Source: Sutterella sp. (GTDB lineage: Bacteria; Pseudomonadota; Gammaproteobacteria; Burkholderiales; Burkholderiaceae_F). From it: a DNA stretch of 15,804 bases. Each line of letters starts with the position of its first letter. Positions within the stretch are counted from its first letter, which is position 1. The DNA lies in contig DYBN01000041.1 of NCBI GenBank assembly GCA_019418605.1, positions 1-15,804 on the forward strand. The letters are read 5' to 3'. The position numbers and the translations under genes are program-made. The notes beneath the pieces were generated by a model that was not told the origin of the DNA, made no database searches, and worked only from the letters and a program-made list of their open reading frames with translations. Positions 1-5,980 of the stretch are shown piece after piece.

Positions 1-50
1 CCACCTTCGGGAATGGGAATTTCTTTGAGATTGCGGTAGATACGGCCCAT
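1..50 (-). CDS. Partial leftward gene, first 16 codons only; possible transposase
   Basis: An ATG at 48-50 opens a frame that runs off the left edge and reads MGRIYRNLKEIPIPEG. A Shine-Dalgarno-like AGGA lies about 9 bases upstream, which supports this start. The short N-terminus is reminiscent of IS transposases, and a contig breaking inside a multi-copy IS would be normal, but 16 residues cannot establish a family. In many Burkholderiales a PpiD-type peptidyl-prolyl isomerase gene follows HU and tRNA-Val; this start does not look like PpiD, which normally begins with a membrane anchor. The upstream DNA (50-175) is visibly more A+T-rich than the rest of the window, which fits a mobile or transferred segment. 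Confidence 0.4.
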   Translation of the reverse strand, partial: MGRIYRNLKEIPIPEG

Positions 51-69
51 GGAAACCTGTCCTATAATC

Positions 70-84
70 TGCACGGTACGTGCA
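70..84. promoter_or_regulatory. Perfect 6+6 palindrome upstream of the left-edge gene
   Basis: TGCACG and CGTGCA are separated by three bases, about 20 bases before the start codon of the left-edge gene. It could be an operator, a 5'-leader hairpin or part of a mobile-element end. A weak leftward promoter (TTGATT, 17 bases, CACAAT) lies just upstream, at about 93-121. Function is not established. Confidence 0.3.
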
Positions 85-129
85 GACAAAATTGTGCAAT
101 ATCTAGAACAATAAATCAAATCAAACAGC

Positions 130-175
130 AAAAAAAATCGGCGGCAGATCCTTATGTCTTAAAGGATCTACCGCC
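130..175 (-). terminator. Rho-independent terminator, leftward
   Basis: Arms 140-153 and 162-175 form a 14-bp stem with one mismatch around an 8-base loop. On the minus strand the stem is followed within three bases by eight T residues (complement of 130-137). It sits between the tRNA-Val terminator and the left-edge gene, so it either ends a second leftward transcript or insulates the left-edge gene from read-through. No gene is evident between it and the terminator at 282-312. Confidence 0.75.
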
Positions 176-220
176 AAGTTTGGTAGAAAAAATCAGATGG
201 CCGTCAGGATCTACACCAAG
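164..220. repeat. Imperfect direct repeat GGATCTAC(C)..CCAAG
   Basis: GGATCTACCGCCAAG at 164-178 and GGATCTACACCAAG at 207-220 are near-identical, and each is associated with a leftward T-run on the minus strand (complements of 130-137 and 187-193). The first copy forms one arm of the terminator stem; the second lacks a convincing partner arm. This looks like a duplicated, partly degraded terminator or the edge of an inserted element. Apart from this, 176-281 shows no gene. Confidence 0.4.
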
Positions 221-281
221 ACGGTGCACGCATTCGAGGGAATTTCAGGAAAAGGCTTGAATTCTGCTTTCTGAAGGCAAT

Positions 282-312
282 AAAAAACCCCGTAAATCCA
301 ACGATTACGGGG
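282..312 (-). terminator. Rho-independent terminator after tRNA-Val
   Basis: CCCCGTAA (288-295) pairs perfectly with TTACGGGG (305-312) around a 9-base loop. On the minus strand the stem is followed directly by six T residues (complement of 282-287). It lies 17 bases past the tRNA 3' end, so it is the natural end of an HU-tRNA-Val transcript. Confidence 0.9.
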
Positions 313-328
313 CGATGTCTGATGCATT

Positions 329-404
329 TGGTGGATGCTGAGAGTCTCGAACTCCCGACCTACGCCTTGTAAGGGCGCCGCTCTACCAACTGAGCTAAGC
401 ATCC
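329..404 (-). tRNA. tRNA-Val, anticodon UAC
   Basis: The minus strand gives a complete 76-base tRNA including an encoded CCA end (329-331). The 7-bp acceptor stem pairs GGATGCT with AGCATCC, the D-arm contains AGCTCAGTTGGTAGAGC, the T-arm contains the GTTCGAGAC loop region, and the discriminator base is A. The anticodon loop CTTACAA gives anticodon TAC (complement of 369-371), which reads valine GUA/GUG codons. It begins 40 bases after the HU stop codon in the same direction, with a terminator just after it. Co-transcription with HU is therefore likely, and this neighbour pair is common in Betaproteobacteria. Confidence 0.97.
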
Positions 405-413
405 ATGCACGGA

Positions 414-434
414 GATCGACTCAAAACGTCGATC
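414..434 (-). other. Hairpin between HU stop codon and tRNA-Val
   Basis: GATCGAC (414-420) and GTCGATC (428-434) form a perfect 7-bp stem around a 7-base loop, filling most of the 40-base gap between the HU gene and the tRNA. There is no T-run, so it is not a terminator. A likely role (inference) is protecting the HU mRNA 3' end or marking the RNase cut that releases the tRNA precursor. Confidence 0.5.
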
Positions 435-444
435 AAAGAGCGCA

Positions 445-717
445 TTAGTTTACAGCATCCTTGAGCTTCTTGCCAGCGCGGAACTTCGGAACGTTCGTCG
501 CCGCGATTTCGATTTCAGCGCCGGTCTGCGGATTGCGGCCGGTGCGGGCGGCGCGCTCGGAAACCGTGAAGGTGCCGAAGCCAACGAGCGAAACATCCTC
601 TCCCTTCTTGAGGGAAGCGGTCACAGCTTCAACAAAGGCATCCACAGCCATGGCGGCCTTCGCCTTGGAGATGTCGGCAGCAACTGCGATCTGCTCGACC
701 AAATCATTCTTGTTCAT
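445..717 (-). CDS. hupB: DNA-binding protein HU (beta type)
   Basis: This 90-residue protein has the exact family length. It is a histone-like dimer that bends and compacts DNA without strong sequence preference and acts in the nucleoid. The N-terminal helical dimerisation part (residues 1-45) is followed by GFGTF (46-50), the beta-arm with RNPQTG (61-66, including the intercalating proline 63) and the basic C-terminus FRAGKKLKDAV (79-89). The start ATG at 715-717 has AGGGGA about 6-8 bases upstream. The location next to lon, with tRNA-Val downstream, points to the HU-beta orthologue rather than IHF, whose subunits are usually longer. A sigma70-type promoter lies about 60 bases upstream, and the transcript probably ends at 282-312 beyond the tRNA. 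Confidence 0.97.
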   Translation of the reverse strand: MNKNDLVEQIAVAADISKAKAAMAVDAFVEAVTASLKKGEDVSLVGFGTFTVSERAARTGRNPQTGAEIEIAATNVPKFRAGKKLKDAVN

Positions 718-782
718 CGGTGTTCCCCTATGAATTATCGTTCTGCCCCGTACTGCCGGGACTGTCCAACTGACAAGGCGTA

Positions 783-810
783 ACTATAGCGTAGTTTTCA
801 CGCCCGACAA
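783..810 (-). promoter_or_regulatory. sigma70-type promoter of hupB
   Basis: On the minus strand TTGTCG (805-810) and TATAGT (783-788) are separated by 16 bases, matching the -35 and -10 consensus at 4/6 and 5/6. The predicted start of transcription is near 776, giving a leader of about 60 bases to the hupB ATG. The stretch from here to 930 has short inverted repeats around GAGGCCT but no gene. Confidence 0.65.
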
Positions 811-930
811 GAGGCCTGCAGAATTTTTTGCCCGTCCGACGGCGCCGAATCAAGCGCCTTCAAAACTCCGTGCTTGAGGCCTCTGCAAAAGCAGGCGCCG
901 TGGGATTTCACCGACAAACGCAATTTCCCT

Positions 931-1227
931 TTACTGCAGCTGCGCCTGCAGCACCTTGCGGATTTGCCAGGCGGGCATGCACTGCGCCGTCTCGCCCAAA
1001 GCCGCCGCCCCCGGCCTTTGAATTTGTTCAGGAAAATAGTCGACCAACTCCACCACCTCGGGAGAAATCTGCCGCCACAGCGTGCAGAAGCGCTGCTCCT
1101 CGCCGTGGGCGCGAATGTCGCGTTGCAGCCGCGCAAGAAGGTTTCTCAGCCCCGAGCGGGACAAAGCGCCGTGCTCTGCGGCGCCCGCCCCGGAGCCCTG
1201 ATTGCGTCCAGTTTGAACCTCCAACAT
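931..1227 (-). CDS. Unrecognised 98-residue protein between lon and hupB
   Basis: I do not recognise this protein. The ATG at 1225-1227 is preceded by GGAG at 8-base spacing, a good ribosome site; the frame is also open upstream to a GTG at 1308, but that start lacks a site. The first 20 residues are Gly/Ala-rich. The rest looks like a soluble helical protein: SRSGLRNLLARLQRDIRAHG (23-42), then a segment containing FCTLWRQISPEVVELVDYF, then QIRKVLQAQLQ at the C-terminus. There is no signal peptide or membrane segment. The two cysteines, in FCTLW and AQCMP, do not form an obvious metal motif. It follows a probable lon terminator, so it needs its own promoter; TACACT at 1282-1287 (minus strand) is a weak -10 candidate. 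No homology is claimed. Confidence 0.55.
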   Translation of the reverse strand: MLEVQTGRNQGSGAGAAEHGALSRSGLRNLLARLQRDIRAHGEEQRFCTLWRQISPEVVELVDYFPEQIQRPGAAALGETAQCMPAWQIRKVLQAQLQ

Positions 1228-1368
1228 TTTTCCTGCTCCCCGTTTGCGGTCAACCAACCAAAAAAATTTTCGTCCGAAGCGAGTGTATCGGCACGCGGCG
1301 CCCGGCACTTCCCAATCGTCGCGCCGCTGGTCTCAGCCAAACGGCTGAAGGCTGCCGCCGCAGCCCGC

Positions 1369-1428
1369 AGACAAAGACAAAGCCCGCCTCCCGGGCACCG
1401 CAAAAAGCGGCAAACGAGAAGGCGGGCT
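1369..1428 (-). terminator. Probable terminator after lon
   Basis: AGCCCGCCT (1381-1389) pairs with AGGCGGGCT (1420-1428), and a smaller hairpin CCGC-AAAAA-GCGG lies inside (1399-1411). On the minus strand the stem is followed by TTTGTCTTTGTC, T-rich but interrupted. It lies about 50 bases past the lon stop codon. Apart from this and the leader of the small gene, 1228-1480 shows nothing. Confidence 0.6.
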
Positions 1429-1480
1429 ATCGAGGCTGCGCCCCGTCCCGATCAAAACCAGAGAGCTGGTTTTGGGCTTG

Positions 1481-4000
1481 TCAGTGCGCGCGCACCGTCA
1501 CGGGACTGCGGGGCGTTTCGGCGGCAGGCTGCGCCACCACGGCTGCCTCGGGCTTGGCCTGGGCGGGAGAATCCGGCAGCGGCTCGGGCATGCGCACAAG
1601 CGCCTCCTCGAGCACCTTGTCGATCCAGCGCACCGGCACGATCTCCATGCCGGACTTGACGTTGTCGGGGATCTCCACGAGGTCCTTGACGTTGCTCTCG
1701 GGGATGAGCACCTTGCGGATGCCGCCGCGCAGCGCCGCGAGAAGCTTCTCCTTGAGGCCGCCAATTTCGAGCACTTCGCCTCGAAGCGTAATTTCGCCCG
1801 TCATGGCCACGTCGGGCCTCACGGGAATGTTCGTCATGGCCGAGACGATGGCCGTGGTAATCGCCGCACCCGCGCTCGGTCCGTCCTTGGGCACAGCCCC
1901 TTCAGGGAAGTGGATGTGCCAGTCGGTCTTTCCGAAGCTCTCGGGATCAATGCCGAGCCTGCGGGCGCGGGCGCGCACAACGCTGCGGGCGGCCTCGATG
2001 CTCTCCTTCATCACGTCGCCCAACGAGCCCGTGCGGATGACCACGCCCTTGCCGGGGAAGGCCACGGCCTCCACCGAGAGGATGTCGCCGCCCACTTCGG
2101 TCCAGGCAAGCCCGTTGACCTGCCCCACCTGCGGCTCCTTGTGCGCCATGCCGTAGGTGTAGCGGCGAACGCCGAGGAACTCGGAGAGGTTTTCGGCGGT
2201 CACGGTGATCTTGCCCATGCCGCGGCGCCGCACGGTCTTGGCCTCCTGTCCCTCCTCCTGAGCCTCCTTTTGAGCCTCCGAGACAGCCTGCTTGTAGTCG
2301 TCTTCAGCCTCGCTGTGCTTTCTGACAACCTTGCGGAAGATTTTCCCAATCGAGCGCTCAAGGCCGCGCACGCCCGCTTCGCGCGTGTAGTAGCGGATGA
2401 TGTCGCGGATGGCGTCTTCGGTAATGACGGCCTCGTTTTTCTTCAGCCCATTCAAATCCTGCTGCTTGGGGATGAGGTGCTCGATGGCAATGTGCACCTT
2501 CTCGTCTTCGGTGTAGCCCGAAAGACTGATCACCTCCATGCGGTCAAGCAAAGCGGGCGGAATGTTGTACGAGTTGCTCGTTGCCACGAACATGACGTCC
2601 GAGAGGTCGAAGTCGACGTCAACATAGTGATCGATGAACGTGCGGTTTTGCTCCGGATCGAGCACTTCGAGCAGCGCGGCCGCGGGATCGCCCCTGTAGT
2701 CGCGCCCGAGCTTGTCGATTTCGTCGAGCAAAAACAGAGGATTGCGCACGCCCACCTTCGTGATCGACTGCAAAATCTTGCCCGGCATGGAGCCGATGTA
2801 GGTGCGGCGATGCCCGCGAATCTCGCTTTCGTCATGCACGCCGCCCAAGGCCATGCGAACAAACTTGCGGCCCGTGGCGCGCGCAATCGACTCGCCCAGA
2901 CTCGTCTTGCCCACGCCCGGGGCGCCGACCAGACACAAAATGGGCGACTTCACCTTGTCCACGCGCCTCTGCACGGCGAGATACTCAAGGATGCGCTCCT
3001 TGACTTTCTCAAGGCCCCAGTGGTCCTTGTCAAGAATTTCGGCGGCCTTTCTCAAATCGGTCGAGACCTCGGTCTTCTTTTTCCAAGGCAGTTCAAGCAG
3101 CGTGTCGAGATAGCCGCGGATCACGGTTGCCTCGGCGCTCATCGGCTGCATCATCTTGAGTTTTTTCAACTCGGACTGCGCCTTTTCCTCGGCCTCCTTG
3201 CTCATGCCGGCTGCGGCAATGCGGTCGCGGTAGACATTGAAGTCGTCGGCGCCGCCGCCGTCGTCCCCTCCGAGCTCCTTTTGAATGGCCTTCATCTGCT
3301 CGTTGAGGTAGTAGTTGCGCTGGCTTTGCTCCATCTGCTTCTTGACGCGGCCCTGAATGCGCTTTTCAACGGCAAGAATGTCCATCTCGCCCGCAAGGAA
3401 CGTCAGGATGTCGTTGAGGCGCTGCAGCACGTTCGTCTGCTCAAGGAGCTGCTGCTTTCTGTCAATCGGAAGCGTGAGGTTGCAGGCGATGGCGTCGGCA
3501 AGCTCTCCCGAGGTCTCGACGCTGTTGACCGAGTTGACCACCTCTTCGGTGAGCTTCTTGCTCTCGCGGGCGTACTCGTTGAAGCGCTTGAGCACCGTGC
3601 GGCGCGTCGCTTCCATCACCTTCGGATCGCCGAAGGTGGAATCCACGCGCAGGGCCTTGGCCGCGTACCCCGCAGGGCCGTCTTCAAGGTCGGTGATCTG
3701 CACGCGGTGGTGCGCCTCGACGAGCACCTTGAGCGTGCCGTCAGGGAGCTTGAGCATCTGCAGCACGGTGGCGTAGGTGCCGATGGAATACAAGTCGCTT
3801 ACGGCAGGATCGTCGGTCTTGCTGTCGCGCTGCGTGACGAGAATGATCTTGTGGTCGCCGCCCATGGCCTGCTGGACGGCTTGAACCGTTTTCGGGCGAC
3901 CGATGAAAAGCGGCAGAACCATCCGCGGAAACACAACAAGGTCGCGGATTGGTAGCAAGGGCGCCACGATCACGGCGGGAACGGCATTTTGAGTTGTCAT
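1481..4000 (-). CDS. lon: ATP-dependent protease Lon (LonA)
   Basis: This 839-residue cytoplasmic AAA+ serine protease forms a hexamer that degrades misfolded and specific regulatory proteins. The N-terminal substrate domain starts with LPIRDLVVFPRMVLPLFIGR (16-35). Walker A GAPGVGKTS is at 359-367 and Walker B LFLLDEIDK at 422-430. The proteolytic domain has the Ser709-Lys752 dyad in PKDGPSAGA and GGLKEKLLAA, with the same 43-residue spacing as E. coli Ser679-Lys722. The frame is open to an ATG at 4066, but that would place 22 extra residues inside the heat-shock promoter, so the ATG at 3998-4000 is chosen; its ribosome site is only a weak GAAAG. Oddities are a charged Glu/Lys-rich insertion of about 27 residues relative to E. 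coli (about 563-592) and a Pro/Ala-rich tail after residue 805. Confidence 0.98.
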   Translation of the reverse strand: MTTQNAVPAVIVAPLLPIRDLVVFPRMVLPLFIGRPKTVQAVQQAMGGDHKIILVTQRDSKTDDPAVSDLYSIGTYATVLQMLKLPDGTLKVLVEAHHRVQITDLEDGPAGYAAKALRVDSTFGDPKVMEATRRTVLKRFNEYARESKKLTEEVVNSVNSVETSGELADAIACNLTLPIDRKQQLLEQTNVLQRLNDILTFLAGEMDILAVEKRIQGRVKKQMEQSQRNYYLNEQMKAIQKELGGDDGGGADDFNVYRDRIAAAGMSKEAEEKAQSELKKLKMMQPMSAEATVIRGYLDTLLELPWKKKTEVSTDLRKAAEILDKDHWGLEKVKERILEYLAVQRRVDKVKSPILCLVGAPGVGKTSLGESIARATGRKFVRMALGGVHDESEIRGHRRTYIGSMPGKILQSITKVGVRNPLFLLDEIDKLGRDYRGDPAAALLEVLDPEQNRTFIDHYVDVDFDLSDVMFVATSNSYNIPPALLDRMEVISLSGYTEDEKVHIAIEHLIPKQQDLNGLKKNEAVITEDAIRDIIRYYTREAGVRGLERSIGKIFRKVVRKHSEAEDDYKQAVSEAQKEAQEEGQEAKTVRRRGMGKITVTAENLSEFLGVRRYTYGMAHKEPQVGQVNGLAWTEVGGDILSVEAVAFPGKGVVIRTGSLGDVMKESIEAARSVVRARARRLGIDPESFGKTDWHIHFPEGAVPKDGPSAGAAITTAIVSAMTNIPVRPDVAMTGEITLRGEVLEIGGLKEKLLAALRGGIRKVLIPESNVKDLVEIPDNVKSGMEIVPVRWIDKVLEEALVRMPEPLPDSPAQAKPEAAVVAQPAAETPRSPVTVRAH

Positions 4001-4036
4001 TGAATTTTCTTTCAATCCAAAAAATATGGAAGAGTC

Positions 4037-4045
4037 CTTGTGCTC
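4037..4045 (-). promoter_or_regulatory. GAGCACAAG site at the predicted lon transcription start
   Basis: GAGCACAAG on the minus strand abuts the sigma32 -10 element and spans the predicted start of transcription. The same 9-mer occurs twice more in this intergenic region, as the two arms of the inverted repeat at 4405-4434. That makes it a candidate operator or transcript-start element; no binding protein is known from the sequence. Confidence 0.4.
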
Positions 4046-4074
4046 ATATGGGGATGCGGGCGGCAAATCTCAAG
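4046..4074 (-). promoter_or_regulatory. sigma32 (heat-shock) promoter of lon
   Basis: On the minus strand the -35 CTTGAGA (4068-4074) is followed after exactly 14 bases by CCCCATAT (4046-4053). The sigma32 consensus is CTTGAAA, 13-15 bases, CCCCATNT, so there is one mismatch in the -35 and none in the -10. The predicted transcription start is near 4039, leaving a leader of about 40 bases. lon is a classic RpoH-regulon gene, so context and sequence agree. Confidence 0.88.
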
Positions 4075-4339
4075 AAGCAAGGGCGCGGTCAGAAAAACGT
4101 CTGCCCTAAAAAGTCCGCGCAAGACAAAGGTCAAAAAAGGACAAAAATGAAGCGAAAAAATCAAGCGCCCGCCGCCGCCCGAGCCCCGGCGGACTCGGGA
4201 TGTGTTTTGGGATTGTACGGAGACAAAGGCGCCTTAGAGCGGCAGCGCAAAGCTTTTTGAACAAATTTTGCAAGTGCTTGCGGCAAATGCGCTCAAAAGC
4301 TCAAGATGGATGCGGGGAATACGAGCCAGTCCTCGGACT

Positions 4340-4365
4340 CCCATCGCCTTCCCTTCCCTTCCCTT
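4340..4365 (-). repeat. Pentanucleotide repeat (GGGAA), G-quadruplex potential
   Basis: On the minus strand three GGGAA units plus a partial one (4347-4365) are followed by another GGG at 4340-4342. Four runs of three G with loops of 2, 2 and 8 bases could form a G-quadruplex in DNA or in a clpX read-through transcript. It lies about 270 bases upstream of the lon promoter and is not in any recognised gene. Confidence 0.5.
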
Positions 4366-4404
4366 CATCGCCCGTCGTCGGCCGCGCCGCTGAAAGGACG
4401 CCTT

Positions 4405-4434
4405 GAGCACAAGCAGCCCCGGCCGCTTGTGCTC
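4405..4434. repeat. 10-bp perfect inverted repeat in the clpX-lon spacer
   Basis: GAGCACAAGC (4405-4414) and GCTTGTGCTC (4425-4434) flank a 10-base GC-rich spacer. Neither strand has a T-run after the stem, so this is not a standard terminator. Both arms contain the 9-mer found at the lon start site. The whole clpX-lon gap (4001-4541) contains no credible gene; beyond the promoter, this repeat and the GGGAA tract I see nothing in it. Confidence 0.6.
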
Positions 4435-4541
4435 CAAAGAGCCCGACAGAAAAAAACAAAGATGGAAGACCGCGGAAAAAGCCCTCCGGCCCCTGCACAA
4501 GGTAGAGCAAAGAAGCACCCGGGGGCTCATCGCGCCCAACG

Positions 4542-5876
4542 CTAGAGGGCGGCGCCGGCGGCAGCAGCGCCCTGGGCCGCGGCCTGCGGCTTGTCGCGCA
4601 GCGGCTCAACGGGCTTTCGGGCGCAGGCGATCATCTCGACGGGCTCTCCCTTTTCGATCGTGTTTTGCGTCACGCGCACTTTGCCGATTTCCGGGCGCGC
4701 AGGCACTTCGAACATGGCGTCCAAAAGAGCTTCTTCAACGATTGAACGCAGCCCGCGGGCGCCCGTCTTTCTGGCAATCGCCTTCTTGGCAATGGCGCGC
4801 AGCGCCTCGTCGGTTACCTCAAGCTCCACCCCTTCCATGGCAAAAAGTTCCGAGAACTGCTTTACAAGGGCGTTCTTGGGCTTGGTGAGAATGCTCACGA
4901 AGGCGTCTTCCGAGAGCTCTTCGAGCATGGCAAGCACGGGCAGACGGCCGACGAGTTCAGGAATAAGGCCGTACTTGACGAGGTCCGAGGCTTCAACCTG
5001 GGAAAAGAGCTCGGTGAGCGACTCTTCCTTGACGGCCGCCACGTTGGCACCGAACCCGATGCCGCTTTTAACCGAGCGGCGCTGCACGATCTTCTCCAGC
5101 CCGTCAAAGGCGCCGCCGCAGATAAAGAGAATGTTGCTCGTGTCGACGGCGTTCATCCGTCCGCGGGGATTCTTGCGGCCGCCCTCAACGGGCACGTTGC
5201 AGACCGTGCCTTCGATGAGCTTTAAGAGCGCCTGCTGCACGCCTTCGCCCGAGACATCGCGCGTAATCGAGGGGTTTTCGCTCTTGCGGGCGATCTTGTC
5301 GAGCTCGTCGAGATAGATGATGCCGCACTGCGCGCGCTCGATGTCGCCCTCGGCGGCCTGCACGAGCTTGTGGATGATGTTTTCAACGTCTTCGCCCACG
5401 TAGCCCGCCTCGGTGAGCGTGGTCGCATCGGCGATGGCAAAGGGAACGTTGAGCACCTTGGCAAGGGTCTGCGCAAGAAGCGTCTTTCCCGACCCCGTGG
5501 GGCCGATTAAAAGGATGTTTGACTTTTGCAGCTCGACGTCGTTGTTGCGGTGCATATGCTGCAGGCGCTTGTAGTGGTTGTAGACAGCCACCGAGAGCAC
5601 GCGCTTGGCCTTTTTCTGGCCGATGACGTAGTTTTCAAGATGCGCATAGAGCTGCTGGGGCGTCGGAATCGGTACGGACAGAATGTCCTCGGCGGCCGAC
5701 TTCTTTTCCTCGGCCGCGCTCTCGTCCTGGGCGTCGGCGCCGAGACTGCGGTAAAGCCCGCGGATGCACCGCTCGCAAATCAAAATGCCGCGGCCCGTGT
5801 CGTAGAGCGCCACATCCTTTTTGTGCCGCCCGCAGATCGAGCAGCGGCGGTCCATGGAATCATCAGATTGCGTCAT
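4542..5876 (-). CDS. clpX: ClpX, ATP-dependent unfoldase subunit of ClpXP
   Basis: This 444-residue AAA+ unfoldase forms a hexamer that unfolds tagged proteins and feeds them into ClpP. The N-terminal zinc domain has Cys12/Cys15 (CSIC) and Cys34/Cys37 (CERC). Walker A GPTGSGKT is at 125-132, the pore loop GYVG at 158-161, Walker B IIYLDE at 186-191 and the ClpP-docking IGF loop at 273-275. The start is uncertain: the ATG at 5874-5876 (MTQSDD) is preferred by family length, but it and the GTG at 5909 both lack a clear ribosome site. The RKH loop that contacts the ssrA tag in E. coli reads RKN here (234-236), followed by an unusual PRGRMNAV. The C-terminus is an Ala-rich tail. clpP lies 104 bases upstream in the same direction, so co-transcription is likely. 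Confidence 0.97.
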   Translation of the reverse strand: MTQSDDSMDRRCSICGRHKKDVALYDTGRGILICERCIRGLYRSLGADAQDESAAEEKKSAAEDILSVPIPTPQQLYAHLENYVIGQKKAKRVLSVAVYNHYKRLQHMHRNNDVELQKSNILLIGPTGSGKTLLAQTLAKVLNVPFAIADATTLTEAGYVGEDVENIIHKLVQAAEGDIERAQCGIIYLDELDKIARKSENPSITRDVSGEGVQQALLKLIEGTVCNVPVEGGRKNPRGRMNAVDTSNILFICGGAFDGLEKIVQRRSVKSGIGFGANVAAVKEESLTELFSQVEASDLVKYGLIPELVGRLPVLAMLEELSEDAFVSILTKPKNALVKQFSELFAMEGVELEVTDEALRAIAKKAIARKTGARGLRSIVEEALLDAMFEVPARPEIGKVRVTQNTIEKGEPVEMIACARKPVEPLRDKPQAAAQGAAAAGAAL

Positions 5877-5909
5877 AGCCAAAAATACAAAGTCTGTAGA
5901 TGCGTTCAC

Positions 5910-5937
5910 GCGCGGACGGCCCTGCGGCCGCCCGCGC
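5910..5937. other. Very stable hairpin in the clpP-clpX spacer
   Basis: Bases 5910-5921 pair with 5926-5937 over 12 positions with one A-C mismatch and a 4-base loop; nearly every pair is G-C. There is no T-run on either strand. It lies between the clpP stop and the clpX start and overlaps the region just before the possible GTG start of clpX, so it could affect clpX translation or clpP mRNA stability (inference). Confidence 0.55.
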
Positions 5938-5980
5938 TCATGTTTGTCTGGTTTTGCGCCGCAGCAGCAAGCGCAAAAAA

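Noticed and set aside
1472..3955. 827-codon open frame on the plus strand opposite lon
   Set aside because: The minus strand carries an unmistakable complete lon. The opposite frame is open because of high G+C codon bias and has a His/Leu/Ala-rich shadow composition.
4075..4541. Several 68-161-codon frames in the clpX-lon gap
   Set aside because: Low-complexity Arg/Pro/Ser composition, no ribosome sites, mutually overlapping on both strands.
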